Below are positions 1-8,149 of a stretch of DNA of 18,287 nucleotides, piece by piece. This DNA is from Deltaproteobacteria bacterium UBA6967 (GTDB taxonomy: Bacteria; SAR324; NAC60-12). How positions within the stretch are numbered: position 1 is the first letter of the stretch; each line of letters opens with the position of its first letter. Below the pieces are notes generated by a model. That model was not told where the DNA came from. It saw nothing but the letters and a program-made list of their open reading frames with translations, and made no database searches. The stretch lies in assembly GCA_002450295.1 (NCBI GenBank), contig DJYX01000091.1:1-18287 (forward strand). Direction: 5' to 3'. Position numbers and translations under genes: made by a program.

Positions 1-1
1 T

Positions 2-952
2 AAGGTCATGATGATCACCGGGCTTGTGCTACAAGCTGGAAACTTGCTGTTGATGACACAAGCCACTTCGATTGGTAGCTGGCTGGTGCTGATGGCGGTG
101 ATGGGGGTTGTCAGTCCCTTATTCTCCATCGGGGGCAACGCGATGGTGGCTGACCTAATTCCCAACCACCAGCGAGCACAGGCGTACGCTCTGCTACGTA
201 TGGCGATCAATCTCGGCGTGGTGACTGGTCCACTAATCGGTGGCTGGATCATCGCTGAGCATTCCTTCCAGACCGCTTTCTGGACAGCCGCTTCCCTGTT
301 ACTGCTCCTCGCTGGACTGGCACATTGGCTGCTGCAGGAAACTCGACCTGAGGTCAAGAAAGACACTCCTCGGTCTAACCAGGGTGTTTGGAAAGACCGC
401 CGCTTCATCACCATCTTACTCTTCTACACTTTCTCTGTGATGGGCTTCATCGAGATGTTCATCCTGATGCCAATCTATCTGAAGCAGAATTTTCAAATCC
501 TGGAAAACCAGTCGAGCCTGCTCTTCAGTGTGAACGCTTTGATTGTTGTACTCTTCCAGTACTCCACCACTCGTTGGGCTTCACGCTTCTCACCTTTTCT
601 GATGATGGCCGTGGGGGCTCTGATCTATGCCCTGGCGCTGGGCAGCATTCCTTTTCTAGAAACCTTTGTGTTTTTTACAGTGGCGATGATGGTACCGACC
701 ATTGGGGAAATGGTCATCAACCCAACCGTGACTAGCTATGTCTCCAACTTGGCGCCTGATAACATGCGAGCTCGCTACATGGGAATGCTGGAGATGGTCT
801 ATCGGGTAGCAATGGGGACTAGCCCACTTGTTGCTGGATTAATCAATGACCTGGTAGCGCCATCATGGATCTGGGTCTATGGCTCGCTGATCACGCTGGT
901 AGGTGCAACTGGTTTTATAAGCCTGTATTTGGGGAGATTTGGGAAGAATTGA
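2..952 (+). CDS. MFS transporter, 5'-truncated by window edge
   Basis: Major facilitator superfamily permease of the inner membrane, likely an effluxer or sugar/drug:proton antiporter; the substrate cannot be told. The frame is open to the left edge (codons aag gtc precede the first ATG at 8), so the true start lies outside the window. About 316 residues are visible against roughly 400 for the family, so the first one or two helices are missing. The stretch ADLIPNHQRAQAYALLRM followed by NLGVVTGPLIGGW matches the conserved MFS region around helices 4-5 (R..A..R, GP..GG). A charged loop (ETRPEVKKDT) separates the two halves, and the C-terminal half has further hydrophobic helices and the family-like loop NMRARYMGM. 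It ends with TGA at 950-952 and converges on the Gfo/Idh gene with about 106 bp between. MFS membership is firm; specificity is unknown. Confidence 0.9.
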   Translation, partial: KVMMITGLVLQAGNLLLMTQATSIGSWLVLMAVMGVVSPLFSIGGNAMVADLIPNHQRAQAYALLRMAINLGVVTGPLIGGWIIAEHSFQTAFWTAASLLLLLAGLAHWLLQETRPEVKKDTPRSNQGVWKDRRFITILLFYTFSVMGFIEMFILMPIYLKQNFQILENQSSLLFSVNALIVVLFQYSTTRWASRFSPFLMMAVGALIYALALGSIPFLETFVFFTVAMMVPTIGEMVINPTVTSYVSNLAPDNMRARYMGMLEMVYRVAMGTSPLVAGLINDLVAPSWIWVYGSLITLVGATGFISLYLGRFGKN

Positions 953-1058
953 GCAGATTCGCAATTAGTTACTTTGAGTTGGAATATCATTGAAATTTTT
1001 ACAGAGGTTCGCATTACAAATACCAATTATCTGCTCAAGAATCGCATTTTTCGATTGA

Positions 1059-2267
1059 TTACATTCTGTCTGCTGACGAAGCGGGGAGGACTGCCTGCCA
1101 ATGACCATCATTGGCATTGGACGCAACGGCAGCTTCAATCAATGACATCGTGATAACTCCATCACTGGTGGTTGGTAGCGCTTCGTAGAACTGTTCATAT
1201 GGCAAACCCAGTTGGCATGCCATCACAGCACAACCGAAATCTGCATAGAGATTGGCAAAAGCCAACGCGTAGCCTTCTGGATGTCCAGGGCGAAACCTAC
1301 TCCCTCGAGTCGCCCAGGGAGATAAGTTTTGATAGCCTCGGGCGATTCTTTGTGCCTGACCACCAATGGGCTTAAACCATAAGACCTCGGGGTCTTCCTG
1401 ATGCCACTGCAGACCACCCAATTCCCCGTAGATTCTGAAACACAGTCCGTGGTCATTACCCGCAGCAATATAGCTCCCCCATATTCGACCACGCGCACCA
1501 CTATGATAGCGGGTAGTCAAATAAGCATTGTCGTAAACCTCACGTCTGGGAACAAAGGTAGACATCTCTGTGGACACTGCACTGATCTCTTCGCCATATA
1601 TGTAATGGAGTAGGTGGTGAGCATGCGAGGCCACCTCCCCGAGAATTGCACCTTTGCCCATGATGTTTTCTCGAAAGCGCCAATGTCGATCTGCAGGGTT
1701 TTCTGGTTCGAAACTAACACCTGGATCGCCTGCAGCTAATTCGGCTTCGAGAATTCGAATTTTGCCAAGCTGACCAGAACGTACCATTGCACGAGCTTCA
1801 CGAACCATTGGATAACCCGTATAGCAATGGGTGAGGCAAAACAGCCGACTGTGCTGTTGGGCCAGATCATCCAGTTGCGAGGCCTGCTCTCTGCTAACAG
1901 CTATTGGTTTTTCGCAGATCACGTCGATGCCTTTTGTAAGAAATACTTTTGCTGCTTCAAAATGGATGTGGGGCGGTGCTGCAATCAATACGACTTCAAT
2001 TCCATCCTCTCGCAGTGCCTCCTTTTCGGCCATTTCGTTAAAGCTTTCATAAACTCGATCAGCATCAAGGAATTCAGCTCTTGCAGTGGCTTCCGATACT
2101 GTAGGGTCTATAGAAAACACCCCTGCATAGAGCTCGAAAAATCCGTCGACTCGCATTGCGGCCAAATGGGTTCCTCCAATAACAGAGTCTCGGCCACCAC
2201 CAATAAATCCAATCCGTAAGCGGCGACCAAAGTTTTTACGGAGTTCGTCAATATCAATTTCACTCAT
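1059..2267 (-). CDS. Gfo/Idh/MocA family oxidoreductase (402 aa)
   Basis: Cytoplasmic NAD(P)-dependent dehydrogenase that oxidises or isomerises a sugar, inositol or sugar-acid substrate; the substrate is not determined. The Rossmann fold is at the N-terminus (RIGFIGGGRDSVIGGTH, glycines about 23-25), with a GGG-RDS-GG loop of the Gfo/Idh subgroup that carries extra residues in the dinucleotide loop. The family motif CEKPIAV is at about 118-124, with the presumed catalytic Lys at 120. The second-domain motif GEVASHAHHLLHY is at about 210-222. Length is typical. It starts at ATG 2265-2267 with only a weak Shine-Dalgarno. It lies 45 bp downstream of a second, clearly different Gfo/Idh gene, so the two are probably one operon. 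The pair points away from a TRAP transporter, and co-regulation with it is inferred. Confidence 0.93.
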   Translation of the reverse strand: MSEIDIDELRKNFGRRLRIGFIGGGRDSVIGGTHLAAMRVDGFFELYAGVFSIDPTVSEATARAEFLDADRVYESFNEMAEKEALREDGIEVVLIAAPPHIHFEAAKVFLTKGIDVICEKPIAVSREQASQLDDLAQQHSRLFCLTHCYTGYPMVREARAMVRSGQLGKIRILEAELAAGDPGVSFEPENPADRHWRFRENIMGKGAILGEVASHAHHLLHYIYGEEISAVSTEMSTFVPRREVYDNAYLTTRYHSGARGRIWGSYIAAGNDHGLCFRIYGELGGLQWHQEDPEVLWFKPIGGQAQRIARGYQNLSPWATRGSRFRPGHPEGYALAFANLYADFGCAVMACQLGLPYEQFYEALPTTSDGVITMSLIEAAVASNANDGHWQAVLPASSADRM

Positions 2268-2312
2268 CTGCTTATTATTTTGTTGAGATCATTCTTGGGT
2301 AAAGCAACAAAC

Positions 2313-3506
2313 TTATTTTGTACGCTCAAAACTCACTTTTTTGCTAGCTCGTTGCCGATAGTTCACATATTCAAACCGTCCTGATTCTGCAGACCTTGCA
2401 ATCGTTTCTATCGCTTCTGCGACTCGGTATCCGTCTTCAAAGTCTGCTCTTGGAGCAATTGGTTTCGACGTGGCAATCGCCTCTAGTATGTGGCGAGCTT
2501 GATGAGCAAAGCATTCATTCCATCCCAGAGGATGCTGTCCCTGAATTCCGGAAGGAAGCCAGAAATCACTGTACGGCTGTCCTGTTTGAGTGACTAGTTG
2601 TGAGCGTGGTCCCTTGTTCGGTTCATAGATAACGAGTTCGTTGAGTCTTTCCATCTGGAATGATAGGGATTTTTTCGTTCCATCTACCTCAATCCAGCCT
2701 CCCAGATTGTGTGCTGTTGCTACTCTAGATGCCTCAAAGCTGGCAGTTGCGCCACTCTCAAATTCAGCTACACACACAAAGGCATCATCATTCACATCCA
2801 GAATTTTCTTTTGTTTGTCTGTTGACCAAGTCTTGGTCAATGCACCAACACGAACCAGTTCACCTACAAGAAATCTTGCCTGATCAACATGGTGTGAGCC
2901 AAGGTCTCCCATCGCACCTAAGCCTGCCTTCGATTTGCTAAATCTCCAAGAGAGGTTGCCGTCCTCTGTAAGCATATTCAGTAAAAACCTCGATCGGAAG
3001 TGACGAACTTCACCGATTTCGCCAGACTGAATCATTTCACGCGCAAGATTCAACGCAGGAATAGACCGGTACATGAACGCACACATCTGGATGACACCAG
3101 TCTCTGAAACTTTATCCCATATCTGAAAGGCCTCATCTGCCGTGGAAGCCAAGGGTTTTTCACAAAAGACATGTTTGCCCTTCTTGGCTGCTGCTATCGT
3201 GGGCTGAGCATGAATGTGATTCGGACCAGCATTGATGAAGAGATCGATCTCTGAATCATCAACGATTTCCTCCCAATTTTCCGTGCATTCTTCCCAGTCA
3301 AATCGCTCCCCCACTTTTGTACACAGCTCGAAATCAACCTCTGCCAGGATTTTGGGGAGTACGTGAATTTTTGGTTCCCACATCGACGTAGCGGCATCTC
3401 TCAGAGCCAAGGCGTGCATTTGTCCAATAAAACCTGCTCCTAGGAGACCAACCATAATCTTAGAGCTAGCTTCTAGCTCTTTTGAGCGAGATATCATTTT
3501 GTCCAT
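2313..3506 (-). CDS. Gfo/Idh/MocA family oxidoreductase (397 aa)
   Basis: Second NAD(P)-dependent sugar/polyol dehydrogenase of the same family. The dinucleotide motif VGLLGAGFIGQMH is at about 19-31, and CEKPLAS at about 115-121 carries the catalytic Lys-Pro. The motif GDLGSHHVDQARFL at about 200-213 has the conserved His-x-x-Asp region seen in inositol-dehydrogenase-like members. About 17 residues precede the Rossmann strand. The called start is ATG 3504-3506 (next in-frame ATG 3495-3497); neither has a good Shine-Dalgarno, so the exact N-terminus is uncertain. First gene of the leftward pair; its start faces the dctP start across 346 bp. The two dehydrogenases differ too much in the nucleotide loop to be a recent duplication, so they may catalyse successive steps, such as oxidation and re-reduction at different carbons. 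That division of labour is inference. Confidence 0.93.
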   Translation of the reverse strand: MDKMISRSKELEASSKIMVGLLGAGFIGQMHALALRDAATSMWEPKIHVLPKILAEVDFELCTKVGERFDWEECTENWEEIVDDSEIDLFINAGPNHIHAQPTIAAAKKGKHVFCEKPLASTADEAFQIWDKVSETGVIQMCAFMYRSIPALNLAREMIQSGEIGEVRHFRSRFLLNMLTEDGNLSWRFSKSKAGLGAMGDLGSHHVDQARFLVGELVRVGALTKTWSTDKQKKILDVNDDAFVCVAEFESGATASFEASRVATAHNLGGWIEVDGTKKSLSFQMERLNELVIYEPNKGPRSQLVTQTGQPYSDFWLPSGIQGQHPLGWNECFAHQARHILEAIATSKPIAPRADFEDGYRVAEAIETIARSAESGRFEYVNYRQRASKKVSFERTK

Positions 3507-3680
3507 GGATGGCTAATTGAAGAAAGTTTGAGCGGATTTTAGCGAAGTGATGCCTATTGAAAGCAATACTGTTCGCGACTTACCTAAAAATAGGGAATAC
3601 AAACAGAAGGGGTAAGATAAGACAGTCAAAAAGAAAAGCGATAGATTTTGAGAACTTTGTCACCTACTCAAAGCGATGGT

Positions 3681-3694
3681 CATGTGAATACATG
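3681..3694. promoter_or_regulatory. Candidate operator, CATGTGAATACATG dyad
   Basis: Perfect 5-bp inverted repeat with a 4-bp spacer, about 160 bp upstream of dctP and 175 bp upstream of the leftward dehydrogenase gene. It lies 2 bp left of a TAAAAT hexamer (3697-3702), so a bound protein would sit on a promoter. The size fits a small dimeric regulator such as GntR or LacI type, which commonly control TRAP/sugar-acid loci, but no regulator gene is in the window. A 5-bp dyad can arise by chance. Confidence 0.35.
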
Positions 3695-3838
3695 TCTTAA
3701 AATACTGAAGCGCTAACGTCACGCAAACGGCCGATTTGTCCTGAGCTACATTTTCAGAAAAAGATCGACATTTCAGCTTTTCCAAGGCATCAAATGAAGC
3801 CCATTTGCTCAATTGGAGCGTTCCATTCATCTTTATCT

Positions 3839-3845
3839 GGAGAAG
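3839..3845 (+). promoter_or_regulatory. Ribosome binding site of dctP
   Basis: GGAGAAG lies 7 nt before ATG 3853. It fixes the dctP start at 3853 rather than at the in-frame ATG at 3805, which would add 16 residues in front of the signal peptide. Confidence 0.8.
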
Positions 3846-3852
3846 ACTAGCC

Positions 3853-4851
3853 ATGAGCTTCAGCCATAAATTATTGACCGGACTTGTTACTGCTGGACTT
3901 GTTCTCGGTAGCAGCCTGATTGCTTTACCAAGCTGGGCTGCCGACAAAGTAACGCTGCGCATGTCCTGTCCATGTACAGAGACCGATCTTCGCAGCCAAG
4001 GTCTACAAAACGTGTTCGCTGCCAAGGTTAGCAGCTTTGCCGACTACCAACCTCACTACAACGCTACTCTCTTTAAGCAGGGTACTGAATTGACCGCAAT
4101 TGCCCGGGGTAACCTGGAGATGTCAATCACCTCTGCCCAGGAATTGGCCAAGCTGATTCCAGACTGGTCCGTTTTCACAGCTGGCTACCTGCTGCGTGAT
4201 GCAGACCATCAGCGCAAGGTATTCACCAGCGATATCGGCAAGGAATTCTTCCAAATGGCTGAAGACAAGCTCGGCGTCAAATTGCTGGGCGTGATGTATT
4301 TCGGCAAGCGACACCTGAACCTGCGCACCGATAAGAAAGTCATGACTCCAGACGACATGGCTGGAGTCAAACTACGTATGCCTGGAACTGATGCTTGGCA
4401 ATTCCTTGGGAAAGCCTTGGGTGCCAATCCAACCCCAATGGCCTTCACCGAAGTTTACACAGGTCTACAGACAGGTGCGATCGATGGACAGGACAACCCA
4501 CTGCCCACCGACAAGGACAAGAAGTTCTATGAAGTTACCAAGCAGATCATTCTGACTGGTCACCTGGCAGACATGAACTTCCTAGCTCTCAGCAAGAAAA
4601 CCTGGGACGGAATGACCACTGCCCAGCAAGACCAACTACAGAAGGCAGCTAACGACGCAATGATGGTGATCAGCATCAACGTCGAGTCACAAGAAGCCTT
4701 GTTGGAAGACTTCTTCCGCAATGAAGGGCTGCAAGTCTACACTCCAAATGTGGATGCCTTCCGCAAGCGTGCCCAGGAAATGTACCTGGCCTCCGACTTC
4801 TCCAAGGAATGGCCCAAGGGAGTTGTTGAGCGAGTCAACGCCATTCGCTGA
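3853..4851 (+). CDS. dctP: TRAP transporter substrate-binding protein, DctP family
   Basis: Periplasmic solute receptor of a tripartite ATP-independent transporter; it captures an organic acid or similar solute and hands it to the membrane subunits encoded next. From ATG 3853 the protein has 332 residues, normal for the family. Residues 1-29 form a Sec signal peptide (positive start, hydrophobic core LLTGLVTAGLVLGSSLIAL, cleavage after S-W-A). The family core is clear: KLRMPG with the ligand-carboxylate Arg at about 175, then FTEVYTGLQTGAIDGQDNP at about 198-216. Unusual is a Cys-Pro-Cys (C39, C41) close to the mature N-terminus (MSCPCTETD). The ligand is unknown; the adjacent dehydrogenases suggest a sugar acid or polyol-related solute. 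First gene of dctPQM; a stop at 4849-4851 is followed 12 nt later by dctQ. Confidence 0.95.
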   Translation: MSFSHKLLTGLVTAGLVLGSSLIALPSWAADKVTLRMSCPCTETDLRSQGLQNVFAAKVSSFADYQPHYNATLFKQGTELTAIARGNLEMSITSAQELAKLIPDWSVFTAGYLLRDADHQRKVFTSDIGKEFFQMAEDKLGVKLLGVMYFGKRHLNLRTDKKVMTPDDMAGVKLRMPGTDAWQFLGKALGANPTPMAFTEVYTGLQTGAIDGQDNPLPTDKDKKFYEVTKQIILTGHLADMNFLALSKKTWDGMTTAQQDQLQKAANDAMMVISINVESQEALLEDFFRNEGLQVYTPNVDAFRKRAQEMYLASDFSKEWPKGVVERVNAIR

Positions 4852-4863
4852 TTACTACCTTTC

Positions 4864-5370
4864 GTGCCTTTCTTACGTTGGCTGAAGATTGGTGCTGACA
4901 GCGTGGCCGTCCTTTTGTTGGCGGCCATGTTCTGCAGCTTCATGCTTCAGATCATCTTCCGCTATGTTTTCAACCATCCCCTCAGTTGGACCTTGGAGGC
5001 CTGTCTGATCACCTGGCTGTGGACAGTTTTCTGGGGTTGTGGCCTGCTCTTGCGAGATCAGGATCATGTACGCTTTGACATCCTCTATCTGGCTGCTCCA
5101 CGTAAATTGCGTCGTTTGATGGCTGGCCTGGCTACTATCGTGTTCTTGGTTGCCTATGCTGTGTCACTTCCAGCGACTGCAGATTACATTGCGTTCATGA
5201 AGATCGAGAGTAGCTCCTCCCTCAAAATCCGCCTGGATTACATCTTTGGGATTTATCTGCTCTTCATGATTGGAGTACTTGGACGCTACCTCTGGCGGCT
5301 GGTACAAATCCTTCGAGACCAAGATTTCGAAGCTGGCATTTCTCACTCAGCAGAGCATTACGGTGAGTGA
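4864..5370 (+). CDS. dctQ: TRAP transporter small permease, DctQ family
   Basis: Small integral membrane subunit (168 aa) that bridges the receptor and the large permease. Four hydrophobic segments fit the family: about residues 9-30, 43-62, 82-103 and 123-142. The typical DctQ region FRYVFNHPLSWTLEACLITWLW (aromatic/Arg, then N-P-x-S-W..E) is at about residues 31-52. It starts at GTG 4864: an in-frame stop lies directly upstream, and later starts would remove helix 1. No clear Shine-Dalgarno is seen, so translation is probably coupled to dctP, 12 nt upstream. Its 3' end overlaps dctM by 8 nt. Confidence 0.92.
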   Translation: MPFLRWLKIGADSVAVLLLAAMFCSFMLQIIFRYVFNHPLSWTLEACLITWLWTVFWGCGLLLRDQDHVRFDILYLAAPRKLRRLMAGLATIVFLVAYAVSLPATADYIAFMKIESSSSLKIRLDYIFGIYLLFMIGVLGRYLWRLVQILRDQDFEAGISHSAEHYGE

Positions 5371-6658
5371 GGCCTTTATTCTCTGCCTGGTGGCAATCTT
5401 CGGGTTAGCTGCTATGGGAGCTCCGATTGCTCACTCGATCATCGTGGGTGCGATCGCTTTTCTAGCAGTGAATGGGCAAGATCTCGCTCTGGCAGCTGAG
5501 CAAATCATTCAAGGGCTCTACGAGAGCTTCGTGCTACTCGCTGTGCCACTGTTCATCGTGGCAGCCAATATCATGAACGCTGGAACAGTCTCGGATCGTC
5601 TGCTTCAATTCTGCGTGGCGTTGGTCGGGAGATTCCGGGGTGGGCTGGGTCATGTCAACGTGGTGGCCAGCATCATCTTCTCAGGGATGTCAGGTTCGGC
5701 CATTGCGGATGCAGCTGGAATTGGCAAGGTCATCATCAAAATGATGACAAAAGACAATCGCTACACGCCCGGTTTTGCAGCGGCGATTACTGCGGCTTCT
5801 GCAACCATCGGCCCGATTATCCCACCATCCATTCCGATGGTTCTATATTCGCTCGTCTCAGATGCATCAATTGGCTATCTGTTTCTGGGTGGTGTTATTC
5901 CTGGGCTGCTGATGGGACTGGTTCTGATGGTAATGATCGCCTATAAGGCCAAGACACTAAGCTTGAAAGCTGAGGCTCCAGTTCCTTTGAGAGAAATGCC
6001 TGGAGTAACACTCCGAGCCTTTCCTGCACTAATGCTGCCTGTCATTCTGCTCTTTGGGATCTACGGTGGAGCGACTACTCCCACAGAGGCAGCCGCAGTT
6101 GCAGCGGCCTATGCGCTGATTCTGACAGCTTTCTTTTATCGGTCGCTAAACTGGAAGGGGCTCTATCAGATTTTGTTGGAGAGTGCGCGTTCCTCTGCTG
6201 CGGTAGGCCTGGTGATTGGCGGGGCGCTTATCCTGAACTACATCGTGGCCAGTGAAAACATTCCAAACCAACTGGCGGGCGTCCTCAAGGAAGTCGATAT
6301 TGAACCCCTCATGTTTCTGTTGGGGATCAACCTACTCTTGCTATTGCTGGGATGTGTGTTGGATGCCACAACGCTGATTCTTGTAGTGATTCCACTCTTC
6401 ATTCCCTCCTGTCGAGCACTAGGAATCGACTTGGTTCACTTTGGTGTCGTCGTTGTGGTCAATTCGATGATTGGCCTGATCACTCCACCATATGGCATCC
6501 TGCTCTTTGTGATCAATGCCACGACGGGGATCCCCTTGCGAAGCATTATTAAGGAGATCGTTCCATTCCTAATGGCTCTCCTTGTGGCCCTCGCAACCAT
6601 TGTACTCTCTCCAGACTTGGTACTCTGGCTACCCCGACTGCTAGGCTATAATGCCTGA
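5363..6658 (+). CDS. dctM: TRAP transporter large permease, DctM family
   Basis: Ion-coupled large membrane subunit of the TRAP system (431 aa), with about a dozen hydrophobic segments. Family hallmarks: FSGMSGSAIADAAGIGKVIIKMM, then a GFAAAITAASATIGPIIPPSIPMVLYS region, and the C-terminal repeat GLITPPYGILLFVINATTGIPL. The start was placed at GTG 5363 (V-S-E-A-F-I-L-C), 8 nt inside the end of dctQ. This gives the usual DctM length and N-terminus; an ATG at 5270 in the same frame would add 31 polar residues encoded inside dctQ. It ends at 6656-6658, just 3 nt from the stop of the convergent YbaK-family gene, leaving no room for a separate terminator. Confidence 0.94.
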   Translation: MSEAFILCLVAIFGLAAMGAPIAHSIIVGAIAFLAVNGQDLALAAEQIIQGLYESFVLLAVPLFIVAANIMNAGTVSDRLLQFCVALVGRFRGGLGHVNVVASIIFSGMSGSAIADAAGIGKVIIKMMTKDNRYTPGFAAAITAASATIGPIIPPSIPMVLYSLVSDASIGYLFLGGVIPGLLMGLVLMVMIAYKAKTLSLKAEAPVPLREMPGVTLRAFPALMLPVILLFGIYGGATTPTEAAAVAAAYALILTAFFYRSLNWKGLYQILLESARSSAAVGLVIGGALILNYIVASENIPNQLAGVLKEVDIEPLMFLLGINLLLLLLGCVLDATTLILVVIPLFIPSCRALGIDLVHFGVVVVVNSMIGLITPPYGILLFVINATTGIPLRSIIKEIVPFLMALLVALATIVLSPDLVLWLPRLLGYNA

Positions 6659-6661
6659 GGC

Positions 6662-7171
6662 TTAGGCTAAGGTCTTGGCGAGATCAACGACTGATTCTCC
6701 TCCCAGTTTCAACAGAACCTGAGGATCCATCTTCACCTTGAGATCTCGGCCACCACCTCCGACGATAATCCACTCGCAGTCCATCACCCGAGAATCAATC
6801 CACAAAGGTAGCTCTGTTGGAAGTCCCAATGGAGTGACTCCTCCCACCTGCATACCAGTCAAGGCCTGCATCTCTTCTGCAGTAGAAAAAGAAGTTTTGC
6901 GCACACCCATCTTCTTGCGCACCGCGCCATTGACATCCAAACGTGTTGTGGCCAGTACCACACAGGCTACAAAGGTCTTGGGCTCTGCTTTTGATGCAAT
7001 CACCAGAGTATTGGCAGACTGATCCAGTGGGATGTTGTAATGAGCACAAAAATCAGCAGTGTCTGCCAGCGCCGGGTCGATCTCAATGATCTCAAAGGTG
7101 AGTCCCAGTGGATTCAGGACGTTTTCCAATTCAGTTCGGGTCATCGGCTCCATTAGGTCGTTGATTTTCAC
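6662..7171 (-). CDS. YbaK/ProX-type aminoacyl-tRNA deacylase domain protein
   Basis: Single-domain YbaK/aminoacyl-tRNA-synthetase-associated protein, probably a trans-editing hydrolase that clears mischarged tRNA. Visible family features: ADTADFCAHYNIPLDQSANTLVIASK near residues 35-60, the KKMGVRKTSF strand-turn with the conserved basic residues near 86-95, GMQVGGVTPLGLP at about 106-118 (the conserved G-x-x-P-x-G loop) and IIVGGGGRDLKVKMDP. The 169-residue reading starts at GTG 7169-7171; ATG 7151-7153 or 7142-7144 would give 163 or 160 residues and are equally possible, as no start has a convincing Shine-Dalgarno. Last gene of the leftward cluster, 48 nt after the EamA gene. Its exact tRNA substrate cannot be inferred. 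Confidence 0.88.
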   Translation of the reverse strand: MKINDLMEPMTRTELENVLNPLGLTFEIIEIDPALADTADFCAHYNIPLDQSANTLVIASKAEPKTFVACVVLATTRLDVNGAVRKKMGVRKTSFSTAEEMQALTGMQVGGVTPLGLPTELPLWIDSRVMDCEWIIVGGGGRDLKVKMDPQVLLKLGGESVVDLAKTLA

Positions 7172-7219
7172 CAGCGAGTGGAAAAATCGAGTTGTTGACT
7201 ATGGCTTGAAACAAAATAT

Positions 7220-8149
7220 TCAGGCAGGTGCTTTCTCTTGGGTGGATCTGGGAACGGCTGACTTGCGGAAGAGCAACATCCCACTCAGCACCAACAGCAT
7301 TCCGCCGGCATGGTACCACTGAAAATTCTCGCCAAGGAAGATAATTGCCAAGAGTGAGGCAAAGACTGGGACCAAGTTGATGAAAAGTCCTCCCAAATTA
7401 GGGCCGATCAACTCAATACCCCGATTCCAAAAGAGAAACGCAAGGATCGATGGAAATATGGACACATAGCCCACCGCCCAGGCGAGTTGTGGACTACCGT
7501 GAGGCAATCCTACCCAATACCACTCGAGTAGCATCGGGGGAATCAACATGCTACCTCCCAGGGCAAAGGTAACCGCTAGGAAACTCATCAGGCTGATGGC
7601 TGGTTTGACCCTGAGGAGTGTGGTGTAAGAGGCATAGGCCAACACTGCTGGCAACAACCAGAGATCTCCGGGTACTAATTCAAACTTCTGCAACACTTCC
7701 CAGCTTCCCTGAAACAGCACCAAACCCACTCCCAAAAAACAGAGCAGGAGACCACACCATTGGCGTTGGTTTGTACGCTCCCCAAACCACCACCGGGAAA
7801 GCAGCACAATCACAGCGGGTCCAGCTGACTGCATCAACGCCGCATTGATCGCCTGAGTTGTTTGTAGCGCTACATAGAAGAGAGTGTTAAAGATCGTGAT
7901 TCCGAGCAGAGAGAGCAGCAATAACATCTTCCAAGAGCTACGAATCGTTCGCCAGTCACGTCGTATCGAAGGCAGGGCAAAGGGTAGAATCAGGAGAAAA
8001 GCGACCGTCCAGCGTATCCAGGCGAGCGTGATTGGCGAGATGAACTCGGTCATTCCTCGACCCACTACCGCATTGCCACCCCAGAACAAAGGGACCAAGG
8101 TCAACAGCAGGTAGGGTTGAGCAAAAAACCATTCACGCAGTTGCTGCAC
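7220..8149 (-). CDS. EamA/DMT-superfamily permease (309 aa)
   Basis: Ten-helix inner-membrane transporter of the drug/metabolite superfamily made of two EamA repeats. The first repeat begins with LLLTLVPLFWGGNAVVGRGM and contains SPITLAWIRWTVAFLLILPF. The second repeat spans the C-terminal half (LAYASYTTLLRV, then FLFWNRGIELIGPNLGGLFINLVPVFASLLAIIFLGE). The start is GTG 8147-8149, within the last codons of the adenine deaminase gene (17-nt overlap), so translation is probably coupled. Such permeases export or import amino acids, nucleobases and other metabolites; the overlap makes a purine base or a deamination product an attractive but unproved substrate. Confidence 0.92.
   Translation of the reverse strand: MQQLREWFFAQPYLLLTLVPLFWGGNAVVGRGMTEFISPITLAWIRWTVAFLLILPFALPSIRRDWRTIRSSWKMLLLLSLLGITIFNTLFYVALQTTQAINAALMQSAGPAVIVLLSRWWFGERTNQRQWCGLLLCFLGVGLVLFQGSWEVLQKFELVPGDLWLLPAVLAYASYTTLLRVKPAISLMSFLAVTFALGGSMLIPPMLLEWYWVGLPHGSPQLAWAVGYVSIFPSILAFLFWNRGIELIGPNLGGLFINLVPVFASLLAIIFLGENFQWYHAGGMLLVLSGMLLFRKSAVPRSTQEKAPA

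Larger units (their letters stand above)
3507..3852. promoter_or_regulatory. Divergent intergenic control region
   Basis: These 346 bp separate the Gfo/Idh operon (leftward) from the TRAP operon (rightward) and must hold both promoters. Visible structure: a dyad CATGT-gaat-ACATG at 3681-3694, a short inverted repeat CCTA-aaaa-TAGG at 3583-3594, and an AT-rich TAAAAT at 3697-3702 just right of the first dyad that could be a -10 element for the TRAP operon. No -35 of good quality at proper spacing was found on either strand. I see no convincing coding segment here. Confidence 0.6.

Noticed and set aside
1040..1056. AATCG-catttttCGATT hairpin between the convergent MFS and Gfo/Idh genes, considered as a terminator
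   Set aside because: Only 5 AT-rich pairs, with no T-run after the stem on either strand.
3660..4025. Minus-strand open frame of 121 codons across the divergent control region
   Set aside because: It overlaps the dctP start and signal peptide on the opposite strand; the peptide has no family-like pattern.
5270..5362. ATG 5270 as the dctM start
   Set aside because: It would add 31 polar residues read within dctQ; GTG 5363 gives the normal DctM N-terminus and a common 8-nt overlap.
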